Source: Candidatus Cloacimonadota bacterium (GTDB lineage: Bacteria; Cloacimonadota; Cloacimonadia; Cloacimonadales; Cloacimonadaceae). Taken from it: a stretch of DNA of 12,251 bases. The position numbers and the translations under genes are program-made. Within the stretch, counting starts at the first letter, position 1, and each line of letters starts with the position of its first letter. Under the pieces are notes generated by a model. That model saw only the letters and a list, made by a program, of their open reading frames with translations, made no database searches and had not been told where the DNA came from. Positions 1 through 5,501 of this stretch are shown piece after piece. The stretch is from the NCBI GenBank assembly GCA_023228285.1, contig JALOBM010000059.1, positions 1 to 12,251 on the forward strand, read 5' to 3'.

Positions 1-242
1 CTCCTATGAGCTATTCGTCTCCTGGTCGTAAGATCACAATAGTATCTCATCACCTCACTACGATCCATAACAAGAATAGCTTCAAAATCAGTTTCAAGAG
101 ATTTGTGGAATTCATCACGCCTGATCCACAAACGATACCACCATAATTTAATACGCTTGTTCCAAATCGTCCTGCGTAAATCTGTGATACATATGGATGT
201 GATTGCCTTTATTTCTTTTATTCGATTAGTGATATTTTTCAT
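1..242 (-). CDS. Trp/Arg-rich hypothetical protein, 5' part (runs off left edge)
   Basis: An open frame reads from an ATG at 242 (CAT on the plus strand at 240-242) to the window edge with no stop, giving about 80 residues. It starts MKNITNRIKEIK and is rich in Trp, Arg and Lys. The central part reads KLWWYRLWIRRDEFHKSL and is followed by an acidic-hydrophobic helix and a basic stretch ending TTRRRIAHR. This composition is that of a small, basic, helical phage protein, but I cannot assign a family or function. It lies divergent from the plus-strand ferritin-like gene with a gap of about 55 bases, so the two promoters probably share that gap. No clear Shine-Dalgarno sequence precedes the ATG. 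The protein-like composition and uninterrupted frame make it a likely real gene; its C-terminus is not visible. Confidence 0.7.
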   Translation of the reverse strand, partial: MKNITNRIKEIKAITSICITDLRRTIWNKRIKLWWYRLWIRRDEFHKSLETDFEAILVMDRSEVMRYYCDLTTRRRIAHR

Positions 243-297
243 AAGTATTAAAATACAAAAATAATAGGTCATGCCAGAAAATTTATTGGAGCATATA
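243..297. promoter_or_regulatory. Divergent intergenic region with a short inverted repeat
   Basis: AT-rich gap between two divergent genes. It contains GTATT-AA-AATAC at 245-256, a perfect 5-base inverted repeat with a 2-base centre, and a TATTAT hexamer on the minus strand at 261-266 that could be a -10 box for the left gene. No convincing -35 boxes are visible. Its role as a shared promoter or operator is inferred from the gene arrangement alone. Confidence 0.3.
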
Positions 298-1176
298 ATG
301 AATGATTTTGACAAGTTATTAGAATCGTCGCTATTTAATAGACAATTTGGAAGACAAGAAGAAATTACTCACGCAGAACGAAATAAGAGGGCTCGTCTAG
401 AAAAAGCTCTACGAATAGCCCATAATAAGACTATCTCAAACAGTGGGATGGGCGAGAGATATGAGATGTTCCAGAAAAACGAAAAAGCGATATTAGCGCA
501 AATCGCTAAATATAGACCTCTCTCGGCATATGAAAAACAGAGACTAGATCGACCAGTCTCATTACACGAATCACTGCAAGCAAGATTAATGTCGTCTGTC
601 TTGCAAAAGCTTGACTCAGACCCACAACTAGTGCCATATAACACATTGTGGTCGGATACAGATGTGCTTATGAAGCGTTTTGGACTGACACCAGAAGAAG
701 CGGCTGTATTGGGAGGTAGTAAGGCGTGCGAAAAATCTAAAGATGGATACGGGATCGATAGAAACGTCTTGAAATCATTAAGCCAAGGCACCTCTGGTGC
801 TAAAAAAGATGTGGAGCAGGCTAAATTTACTAGCCTATCAGATCGAAACCGAGAAGAAATAGGCACCTACTTCGAAGACACCGCTACCGAGCCAATAAAG
901 CCAGAGAAAGGCGAGAAACTAACCGACGAAGAACTAATAAGGGCTATGAGGTTGATGGTGTCTGCTGAATATGACGCCATCCGTCAATATACAGAGCTTG
1001 CAGAAAATACGGATAATGAGCTTGCTAAGAAAATACTGAATGATGTAGCCGACGAAGAGCGTGTTCACGCCGGTGAGTTCTTGCGAGTACTACACGAACT
1101 CGATCCGAAAGAAACAGACTTCTATGCCGATGGTGCCAAAGAAGTTGAAAGCGAAATAAATACCGAGGAGGCATAG
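298..1176 (+). CDS. Unknown protein with C-terminal encapsulated-ferritin-like domain
   Basis: The ATG at 298 is preferred because GGAG ends 6 bases before it; an in-frame ATG at 271 has no such site. Numbering below counts from the 271 start (301 residues); subtract 9 for the preferred start. Residues 10-215 are charged, mostly helical and match no family I know. Residues about 218-280 form a ferritin-like/rubrerythrin-type two-helix unit. Helix 1 contains SAEYDAIRQY, and helix 2 contains DEERVHAGEF with an ExxH pair. Against the encapsulated ferritin (EncFtn) family, from memory, E233, Y240, E263 and H266 fall at the same spacing as its Glu32, Tyr39, Glu62 and His65, which bind iron at a dimer interface. 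EncFtn proteins are normally about 100 residues and stand alone as encapsulin cargo, so fusion to a 200-residue N-terminus is unusual. Iron binding or oxidation is likely from the residues; the role of the whole protein is unknown. The stop overlaps the next start by one base. Confidence 0.8.
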   Translation: MNDFDKLLESSLFNRQFGRQEEITHAERNKRARLEKALRIAHNKTISNSGMGERYEMFQKNEKAILAQIAKYRPLSAYEKQRLDRPVSLHESLQARLMSSVLQKLDSDPQLVPYNTLWSDTDVLMKRFGLTPEEAAVLGGSKACEKSKDGYGIDRNVLKSLSQGTSGAKKDVEQAKFTSLSDRNREEIGTYFEDTATEPIKPEKGEKLTDEELIRAMRLMVSAEYDAIRQYTELAENTDNELAKKILNDVADEERVHAGEFLRVLHELDPKETDFYADGAKEVESEINTEEA

Positions 1177-1541
1177 TGAACTTATCGAGTATAGACAGCA
1201 ATAATGATCGCAAAGATTTGCAAGAGAAGGCGTTATCGGCTAGTGGTAATGCTATGCAGCTAAGCCGCAATTTCACCGTACTCGGTGCGGACAATCAAAA
1301 AGAAGAAGCGACTGATTTGGCTGTAAAGGCATATAACGCAGTTAAAAATGGTAATTATGATGAGGGCATAAAGTTACATAAAGCGGCAGCTGCTAAACAC
1401 GCTACATTAGCATTTGTCTTTGATAGGCGTGGTGATGCAGAAAAATCGGAAGCTCACGGATACGCATATAATGGACATAGGGATGCTGTGCTCGCAATAC
1501 AACATATTAAACTACCCCGTAATAAACAGCAAGCGTCTTAG
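1176..1541 (+). CDS. Small helical hypothetical protein, TPR-like
   Basis: A GTG start at 1176 shares its G with the TAG stop of the ferritin-like gene, and GAGGAGG at 1165-1171 lies 4 bases upstream, so start choice and translational coupling are well supported. The 121-residue product has a polar N-terminus (residues 1-42). After that come two or three amphipathic helices with repeated small residues: AVKAYNAVKNGNYDEGIKLHKAA resembled in style by the next helix pair around HATLAFVFDRRGDAEK. The pattern resembles a tetratricopeptide or MIT-type helical hairpin, which would suggest protein binding, but I recognise no specific family. Coupling to the ferritin-like gene suggests the two products act together or in equal amounts; that is inference. 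No signal peptide or membrane helix is seen. Confidence 0.75.
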   Translation: MNLSSIDSNNDRKDLQEKALSASGNAMQLSRNFTVLGADNQKEEATDLAVKAYNAVKNGNYDEGIKLHKAAAAKHATLAFVFDRRGDAEKSEAHGYAYNGHRDAVLAIQHIKLPRNKQQAS

Positions 1542-1803
1542 TATTTAATTTATAGCAGCAGCGACACGAAGAGACGTGTAGCACGGCAGTGCAGGTTCAA
1601 TATTACAAGTCGTCCGCCAATGGTGACATATGGGATGCTTTCGGGACGATACGGGGTTACAATGCGACCATTTTGGTTTGCTTCAATTGTAGGGAGCAAC
1701 TCAATAACCGTTCAACGTAATCTGTCGAGGTGACGTGTGCAGGTTAGATCGTCATCTTTCCGAACCTAGTCGGTACCCAACCTGACCTGCTGCTTTTTCT
1801 AAT
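1542..1803. other. 262-base gap rich in hairpins; possible structured RNA or leader
   Basis: No convincing coding frame is seen. The stretch is visibly richer in G and C than its flanks and can form several stems in order. They are ACACG/CGTGT (1564-1568 with 1575-1579, extended by GC/GC), TCGTCC/GGACGA (1610-1615 with 1644-1649), TACAAT/ATTGTA (1658-1663 with 1686-1691, enclosing ACC/GGT) and GCAGGT/ACCTGC (1739-1744 with 1785-1790). The last pair encloses CCGA/TCGG (1760-1763 with 1770-1773). The last arm is followed by TGCTTTTTCT just before the HNH start, a terminator-like ending. It could be an untranslated leader, a small RNA with its terminator, or chance pairing. It matches no RNA family I recognise and is not a tRNA. 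Confidence 0.35.
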
Positions 1804-2301
1804 ATGAGTAATATCGCAGAACAACGTGCCAGAATGTGGCACAAAGACCCTCACTGTTATTGGTGTCGAAAGCGTACACGGTTAGTCAATCCTATAGATG
1901 GTGTTAATCCATCAGATATGGCGACTATCGATCACCTATATAGTAAGCTTGACGAAAATAGACAAAAAACAAATCACGGCATTATTAAGCGAGACTACAG
2001 AGGTAGGCAAATAATTGTCCGTCGTGTTTTGGCGTGTTATGATTGCAACCAAGAACGCGGTAGATTAGAATGTAAGCTGTCGAAATTGAAGGAGCAGCGT
2101 GCCGCAGTACTGGATGGCATGATGAAGAAACATAGCGATAATCCTCTATTACAGCAAAAGAATCAATACTGTGGTGTTGTTCTTCATGAATGCCATTATC
2201 AAGAACGCAAACGAAGACTCAAGATATTAAAAGAGCGGGCTGAAAAAGACATAGATGGTCTCGTTAAAGTGATGGGAAAGCCATTAAAAGGCGGAACATA
2301 A
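1804..2301 (+). CDS. HNH endonuclease
   Basis: A 165-residue protein with the zinc-ribbon HNH layout. A first CxxC at C18/C21 (HCYWC) is followed by TIDHLYSKL with the catalytic-type Asp43-His44 pair, and then a second CxxC within LACYDCNQERG (C78, C81, N82). The CxxCNxxRG ending is the usual third element of the HNH ββα-metal fold, where His activates water and the Asn/His side chains hold a divalent metal. The C-terminal half (about 88-165) is basic and helical, with a further Cys/His group (YCGVVLHECHY), and could bind DNA. Phage HNH proteins of this size act as nicking or homing endonucleases or as packaging helpers; the sequence does not show which. No strong ribosome site precedes the ATG, but a hairpin-rich leader does. 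The stop overlaps the next start as TAATG. Confidence 0.87.
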   Translation: MSNIAEQRARMWHKDPHCYWCRKRTRLVNPIDGVNPSDMATIDHLYSKLDENRQKTNHGIIKRDYRGRQIIVRRVLACYDCNQERGRLECKLSKLKEQRAAVLDGMMKKHSDNPLLQQKNQYCGVVLHECHYQERKRRLKILKERAEKDIDGLVKVMGKPLKGGT

Positions 2302-2801
2302 TGAAAATCAAGTATGTCGAAGGCGATTTATTCAAATTCGTACCAGAAAAATGCAATCCAAATAAAACCGCCTGCATATGCCATGTTGTAAATGACTTAG
2401 GACGATGGGGTAGTGGATTCGTGCTACCATTAGCAGATCATTTTCCGAAAGCAGAAAAAGAATATCTAAAATGGGCACGTGGAGAACAGGTTGAATGGAA
2501 TACGCCATTTAAGCTTGGCGCAGTACAACATGTTGATGTGTCAGAGAATGTGATAGTTTACAACATGGTTGGACAGCATGGCGTCGGCCACCCAAGACCG
2601 CTAAGATATAATGCATTATCGTCATGTATGGATAAAGTGGCACGACTAATCGAGAATGATGATAGGCTAATTGAGATACATGCACCGTTGTTTGGCTCTG
2701 ATTTGGCTGGCGGAGATTGGAATTTTATCGAACAATTAATTATTGATTGTTGGCTGAGGAATAATATTCCTGTCACTATATATCGTCTACCAAGGAAATA
2801 A
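2301..2801 (+). CDS. Macro-domain (ADP-ribose-binding) protein
   Basis: The 166-residue protein is a single macro domain. It has the opening YVEGDLF (residues 5-11), the ADP-ribose loop CHVVNDLGRWGSGF (27-40, with N31), LGAVQ (72-76), VYNMVGQHG (87-94), PLRYNAL and the second loop PLFGSDLAGGDW (129-140). Ending with IPVTIYRL matches the Poa1p/TARG1-like branch, which binds ADP-ribose and in some members removes it from proteins, DNA or ADP-ribose-1''-phosphate. The catalytic lysine of human TARG1 appears to be replaced (GQHG in that region). The third residue of the usual GxGLAGG loop is Asp134 rather than Gly, so the mechanism cannot be assumed. AAGGCGGA just upstream is a good ribosome site. 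TAATG coupling to the HNH gene suggests joint expression. A phage role in undoing host ADP-ribosylation defence is plausible but inferred. Confidence 0.88.
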   Translation: MKIKYVEGDLFKFVPEKCNPNKTACICHVVNDLGRWGSGFVLPLADHFPKAEKEYLKWARGEQVEWNTPFKLGAVQHVDVSENVIVYNMVGQHGVGHPRPLRYNALSSCMDKVARLIENDDRLIEIHAPLFGSDLAGGDWNFIEQLIIDCWLRNNIPVTIYRLPRK

Positions 2802-2804
2802 GTA

Positions 2805-2960
2805 ATGTCTAAAGTTATCGTCGCATATATGTTTGGATTGATTGTTGGAGGCATATACTGCGTGATCAATATAATATCAGATAATTTCTTTCACGACGTA
2901 CTATTAGTTGCTTGCGGCGTATTGAGTTGTAAATTAGTAGATTATTTGCACAAGAAATAA
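2805..2960 (+). CDS. Small two-helix membrane protein (51 aa)
   Basis: A short frame beginning MSKVIVAYMFGLIVGG and ending DYLHKK starts 3 bases after the macro-domain stop. AAGG at 2792-2795 lies 9 bases before the ATG. It has two hydrophobic stretches: about residues 4-24 (VIVAYMFGLIVGGIYCVINII) and 31-45 (DVLLVACGVLSCKLV), separated by the polar turn SDNFFH. The ends are short and the C-terminus is basic. This is the shape of a small hairpin inner-membrane protein. Such proteins are common in phage operons (for example superinfection exclusion or lysis accessories), but nothing specific identifies the role. The tight spacing and ribosome site support it being real despite its size. Confidence 0.6.
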   Translation: MSKVIVAYMFGLIVGGIYCVINIISDNFFHDVLLVACGVLSCKLVDYLHKK

Positions 2961-3017
2961 TCTACAAATAGCATTCATCAAACATCTGAGAGTAATTTGT
3001 TCAGAAAAAGATACCAA

Positions 3018-3401
3018 ATGAACGAATTACATACTCTGCCCGACATCACGTGTAAGACTTGCAAGTACAAAGCAACTATAGGATGCCCAGCTACAATAGA
3101 TAGCTCATGCGGAGATCCTGAGAAATTTGTGTGTTCAGAACATCAGGATTTTGGTGCATTTACCTTGGCGGCAAAAAATGCTATATTGGCGGCAAATGGG
3201 AAGGTAAGATTTGAACGTGGCGGTTGCAATAAATGTATGACAACTATTTGGAGTGATGAAGCATCCGTCGTTTTAGAGGATGGGAAGAGTTATCATCTTG
3301 TCTGTGCCATTACTAAGCGTGCAGAAAAAGCAGAAGCTGATGTAGTGAGACTAACAGAGATAAATAAAAAACTCGAACAATTATTTAAGACACGGAAATG
3401 A
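3018..3401 (+). CDS. Cysteine-rich zinc-ribbon protein with C-terminal coiled coil
   Basis: A 127-residue protein read from the ATG at 3018. A TTG at 2997 in the same frame, with GAGAG 5 bases before it, would add 7 residues and cannot be excluded. Two metal-binding patches are visible: CKTCKY (C12, C15) with C23, C31 and C39, and GGCNKC (C70, C73) with C96. The first patch resembles a treble-clef or rubredoxin-like knuckle. Residues about 100-122 (KRAEKAEADVVRLTEINKK) form a charged heptad-like helix, probably a coiled coil for self-association. No enzyme motif is present. The downstream gene starts inside its stop (ATGA), so they are likely coupled. I assign zinc binding with moderate confidence and no specific function. 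Confidence 0.7.
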   Translation: MNELHTLPDITCKTCKYKATIGCPATIDSSCGDPEKFVCSEHQDFGAFTLAAKNAILAANGKVRFERGGCNKCMTTIWSDEASVVLEDGKSYHLVCAITKRAEKAEADVVRLTEINKKLEQLFKTRK

Positions 3402-3694
3402 CACGACCACATGATAAGTTAGACGATTATATGTTAAATTACCATCTAACGCAACACTCCAGCAGATGGAAAGGAGGTCCAGGTCAGGTCGTATTGAATG
3501 CGCCAGAACAAGATAGAGAACAGTTTCGCAAATTAAAATCGAGTCATATCTCAAACTTCATAGATAACAAACTAGCTGCATTAATGGCGTTGAGCGAGTT
3601 TGATATGAGATTGCAACGCTTTAAAGAAGAGAATAAAAGATTGATGTTATCGTTTGACGGGACAATAGAGAGGCATAGAAACTTCTCAATCTAG
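3398..3694 (+). CDS. Hypothetical protein, helical, 98 aa
   Basis: The ATG overlaps the previous stop in an ATGA arrangement. The product has a polar N-terminus (MTRPHDKLDDYMLNYHL). A Gly/Pro loop (RWKGGPGQVVLNAPEQD) follows, and then two amphipathic helices (about 40-65 and 66-90) rich in Lys, Arg and Leu. No catalytic motif, cysteine pair or membrane segment is seen, and I recognise no family. It ends the plus-strand block. Its last 9 bases overlap the end of the convergent minus-strand gene, leaving no room for an ordinary terminator between them. Confidence 0.65.
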   Translation: MTRPHDKLDDYMLNYHLTQHSSRWKGGPGQVVLNAPEQDREQFRKLKSSHISNFIDNKLAALMALSEFDMRLQRFKEENKRLMLSFDGTIERHRNFSI

Positions 3695-4192
3695 TTTTAG
3701 TGCTAATGACCAAGGCTTACGCTCTACTACCAAGATACCAGAATTAATAGCATGTTTGAACTTGGTGTGAAGTTCAATACAAATTTCTTTCGCTTCTTTT
3801 TCAGTAGAATGGCATCCAAGATGCCAGCGACCACATCCACCACCAGAATCAGTTAAGTTCCATTTTGACATAACTGATCTAACTTCTGCTGGTAGAGCAC
3901 CAAATTCTTCAATATACTTATGCCCTAATTCACTCTCAGCATCTTGGTGCATCGCTTTAACAAGCTTTTTAGAAATATCACATTCCGCCGTTGAACCTTT
4001 AGCGTCAACCATCCAGCAACGAACTCTATCAAAAGAATCTGGATGTCCAAGAACGAGATCGACTAACATATCGATCTTACGATTGAGTAGAACATTTTCT
4101 TCTGTTCGTTTCATATCTGATGACGTTGGGAGAGTCCTATAAGACTCATCGATAGCGTCTTTATATTGTGTCCATACGTCATTAAATGTCAT
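3686..4192 (-). CDS. Hypothetical protein with a Gly/Cys/His-rich segment, 168 aa
   Basis: The start is set at the ATG at 4192. A GTG 15 bases upstream (4207) lies inside the AAAGGTGG that looks like the ribosome site itself, though that site is rather far (11 bases) from the ATG. The protein is helical for residues 1-110, including LVDLVLGHPDSFDRVRCW. A distinctive segment SGGGCGRWHLGCHSTEKEA (116-134) has two Cys and two His that could bind metal, followed by a helix and a strand-rich end (GILVVERKPWSLALKL). It is the last gene of the long minus-strand block and ends within the convergent plus-strand gene. I do not recognise the family; any metal binding is a guess from composition. Confidence 0.68.
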   Translation of the reverse strand: MTFNDVWTQYKDAIDESYRTLPTSSDMKRTEENVLLNRKIDMLVDLVLGHPDSFDRVRCWMVDAKGSTAECDISKKLVKAMHQDAESELGHKYIEEFGALPAEVRSVMSKWNLTDSGGGCGRWHLGCHSTEKEAKEICIELHTKFKHAINSGILVVERKPWSLALKLD

Positions 4193-4224
4193 CGTTACTG
4201 TAACCACCTTTTAATAAAATATTA

Positions 4225-4419
4225 TCATCGTTCGCCCAACCATTTTCCTATCCAAGTATGCAATTCACGCATTTTGGATTCATTCAACCACGGAGTCTCG
4301 CCTATGCTTACCACTTTTACGCGAGGCTCTCCTTTATGTAATACTGACTCAAACTGAACCATCCCACCATCAACGTCATCGGTGGAATTTTCACGCAGAG
4401 TGATGTGTCTTACTTTCAT
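4225..4419 (-). CDS. Hypothetical protein, 64 aa
   Basis: The frame could extend upstream to an ATG at 4482, but that would overlap the preceding gene by 67 bases and has no ribosome site. The ATG at 4419 overlaps the preceding TGA as ATGA, the junction style used elsewhere in this block. The resulting 64-residue protein begins MKVRHITLREN and looks like a small mixed α/β domain: strands around VRHITL, MVQFESVLH and RVKVVSI, then a C-terminal helix NESKMRELHTWIGKWL. No family or motif is recognised. A 32-base gap (which holds the next gene's start) separates its stop from the ATG of the downstream gene. Confidence 0.6.
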   Translation of the reverse strand: MKVRHITLRENSTDDVDGGMVQFESVLHKGEPRVKVVSIGETPWLNESKMRELHTWIGKWLGER

Positions 4420-5060
4420 TCGATCACCATTGCTGCTTTCTGATAGCACAAATCGATAGCACCAAACGAAACGTGTCTGCATAGGAAATCTATTGCAGCT
4501 TTAGCTTTATTTCTTTCGTTTGTTTCCTTCTCCATCGCAGCTTTTAAGCCATTTTCGGCGTGCCACACGCCAGGCAAGTACCAAAGTTCCCAAAACTTGC
4601 CATCTCTTCCACGGCGAGATCTCATACATTCAAAACCGTATGATTGAAGCTTTCTGGCTTCATCTGCATACGGTACGTTGTTGTAGCCGCAAAGACCATG
4701 TATGATGATAGATGGATACCCATATTCTGTTTTTGGCTCATCTGGTAGGCTGACTACAGGATTGCATAAAAATGGGGCCTCTTTAGTCCAGTCTGTTAAT
4801 GGTATCCACTTTGGCGGGATTGCAGGATCTTCGCTCTCCGGAGGTAAAGTTGCAAATCTTTCGTATCGCTCAATTCGACCATCTTCCGATACACGAATCC
4901 AGCAAGATCCTAGAGTAAACGCCTTCATAGCATCTAACTCTTCTTTGAGCAGATAATCTATGGTAGCACTGCATTCGCCGCGTACTCCATAATTTTCACA
5001 TGCTAATCTGATTTTCTTCGGTTTTTCTTCTTCTTTTTCTTCTGAATCGTCGTACATCAT
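4416..5060 (-). CDS. Conserved-looking phage hypothetical protein, 214 aa
   Basis: An in-frame TTG at 5093 is possible, but the ATG at 5060 overlaps the upstream TGA (ATGA) and has AGAAG just before it, so 5060 is preferred. The N-terminus is very acidic then basic (DDSEEKEEEKPKK). Residues 20-100 are mixed strands and helices. The most distinctive part is 115-172: YPSIIIHGLCGY, then LQSYGFECMRSRRGRDGK, then FWELWYLPGVWHAENGLK. The Arg-rich turn followed by an aromatic strand is the type of segment seen in phage proteins of unknown function, but I cannot name a family. A helical C-terminus (FLCRHVSFGAIDLCYQKAA) follows. No catalytic motif is evident. Confidence 0.72.
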   Translation of the reverse strand: MMYDDSEEKEEEKPKKIRLACENYGVRGECSATIDYLLKEELDAMKAFTLGSCWIRVSEDGRIERYERFATLPPESEDPAIPPKWIPLTDWTKEAPFLCNPVVSLPDEPKTEYGYPSIIIHGLCGYNNVPYADEARKLQSYGFECMRSRRGRDGKFWELWYLPGVWHAENGLKAAMEKETNERNKAKAAIDFLCRHVSFGAIDLCYQKAAMVIE

Positions 5061-5302
5061 AATATCTTCTGATTTGTTTTGTTGTCGATCCAATTAACTA
5101 ATAAACTACTGAACCATTCCATTAGTTCTTTTTCGTGTTTTTTGTTTATTCTTCGGTTTTTAGTCTTTTGTCTTTTAGACGCTGGGCCAAGTATGAATTC
5201 GAATGGCGACATTCTGAATCTAGCATCAGATTCAATGTATTGCATTGCTCTCTTGTGGAACTTTCTGTGCAATCTTCGCAGCTTTGCGCGTTGCGGGATC
5301 AT
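5057..5302 (-). CDS. Small basic hypothetical protein, 81 aa
   Basis: The ATG at 5302 has AGAGG 6 bases upstream, a good ribosome site, though this start overlaps the preceding gene by 71 bases. A later in-frame ATG at 5245 would cut the overlap to 14 bases but has poor spacing to its GAGAG. The product is strongly basic: PQRAKLRRLHRKFHKRAMQY at the start and SKRQKTKNRRINKKHEK in the middle, followed by an amphipathic helix MEWFSSLLVNWI. The charge suggests nucleic acid or ribosome binding, but no fold is recognised. Its stop overlaps the next start as ATGA. The large overlap or alternate start makes the N-terminus uncertain. Confidence 0.6.
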   Translation of the reverse strand: MIPQRAKLRRLHRKFHKRAMQYIESDARFRMSPFEFILGPASKRQKTKNRRINKKHEKELMEWFSSLLVNWIDNKTNQKIL

Positions 5303-5501
5303 GTATTGCCTCTTGCCATTCTTCTATTGTATAGCCCATATCAAGAACACATTGTAGCCAACGTATTGCATATTTGTTAATTGTCACATATTGATATGAC
5401 GTAGTAGGTATCGCAATACCATCTTTTCTAGCAGTGCAAACAGTCTTGTCAAACTCTTCCGTGTTGATAAGATACTGTTCAGCCAAATCATATATGTTCA
5501 T
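5232..5501 (-). CDS. Hypothetical protein, 89 aa
   Basis: The ATG at 5501 has AAAGAGAAG just upstream; an upstream TTG at 5525 is a weaker alternative. It overlaps the preceding gene by 14 bases. The protein begins MNIYDLAEQYLINTEEF and is mainly helical. The section INKYAIRWLQCVLDMGYTIEEWQEAIHDPATRKAAK has aromatic residues at helix-like spacing. The first half resembles a small helix-turn-helix-like arrangement, but there is not enough to call DNA binding. No cysteine cluster or membrane segment. Function unknown. Confidence 0.6.
   Translation of the reverse strand: MNIYDLAEQYLINTEEFDKTVCTARKDGIAIPTTSYQYVTINKYAIRWLQCVLDMGYTIEEWQEAIHDPATRKAAKIAQKVPQESNAIH

Noticed and set aside
271..300. 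ATG at 271 as start of the ferritin-like gene
   Set aside because: No ribosome site precedes it, while the ATG at 298 has GGAG at a good distance.
1542..1803. tRNA or group I intron
   Set aside because: A GGTTCAA sequence near 1594-1600 resembles a T-loop, but the arms around it do not pair and there is no acceptor stem. No group I core or split gene is visible; the frames on both sides look complete.
2301..2801. DarTG-type toxin-antitoxin pair
   Set aside because: The macro domain is alone; the genes beside it are an HNH nuclease and a small membrane protein, with no DarT-like ADP-ribosyltransferase.
4420..4482. Upstream extension of the 64-residue gene to an ATG at 4482
   Set aside because: It would overlap the preceding gene by 67 bases, has no ribosome site, and the ATGA junction at 4419 is the common style in this block.
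5079..5380. Plus-strand frames rich in Phe, Leu and Ser (membrane-protein-like) across 5079-5380
   Set aside because: They are antisense to the basic and charged minus-strand genes; Lys/Glu-rich coding read backwards gives Phe/Leu/Ser-rich frames. No ribosome sites support them.
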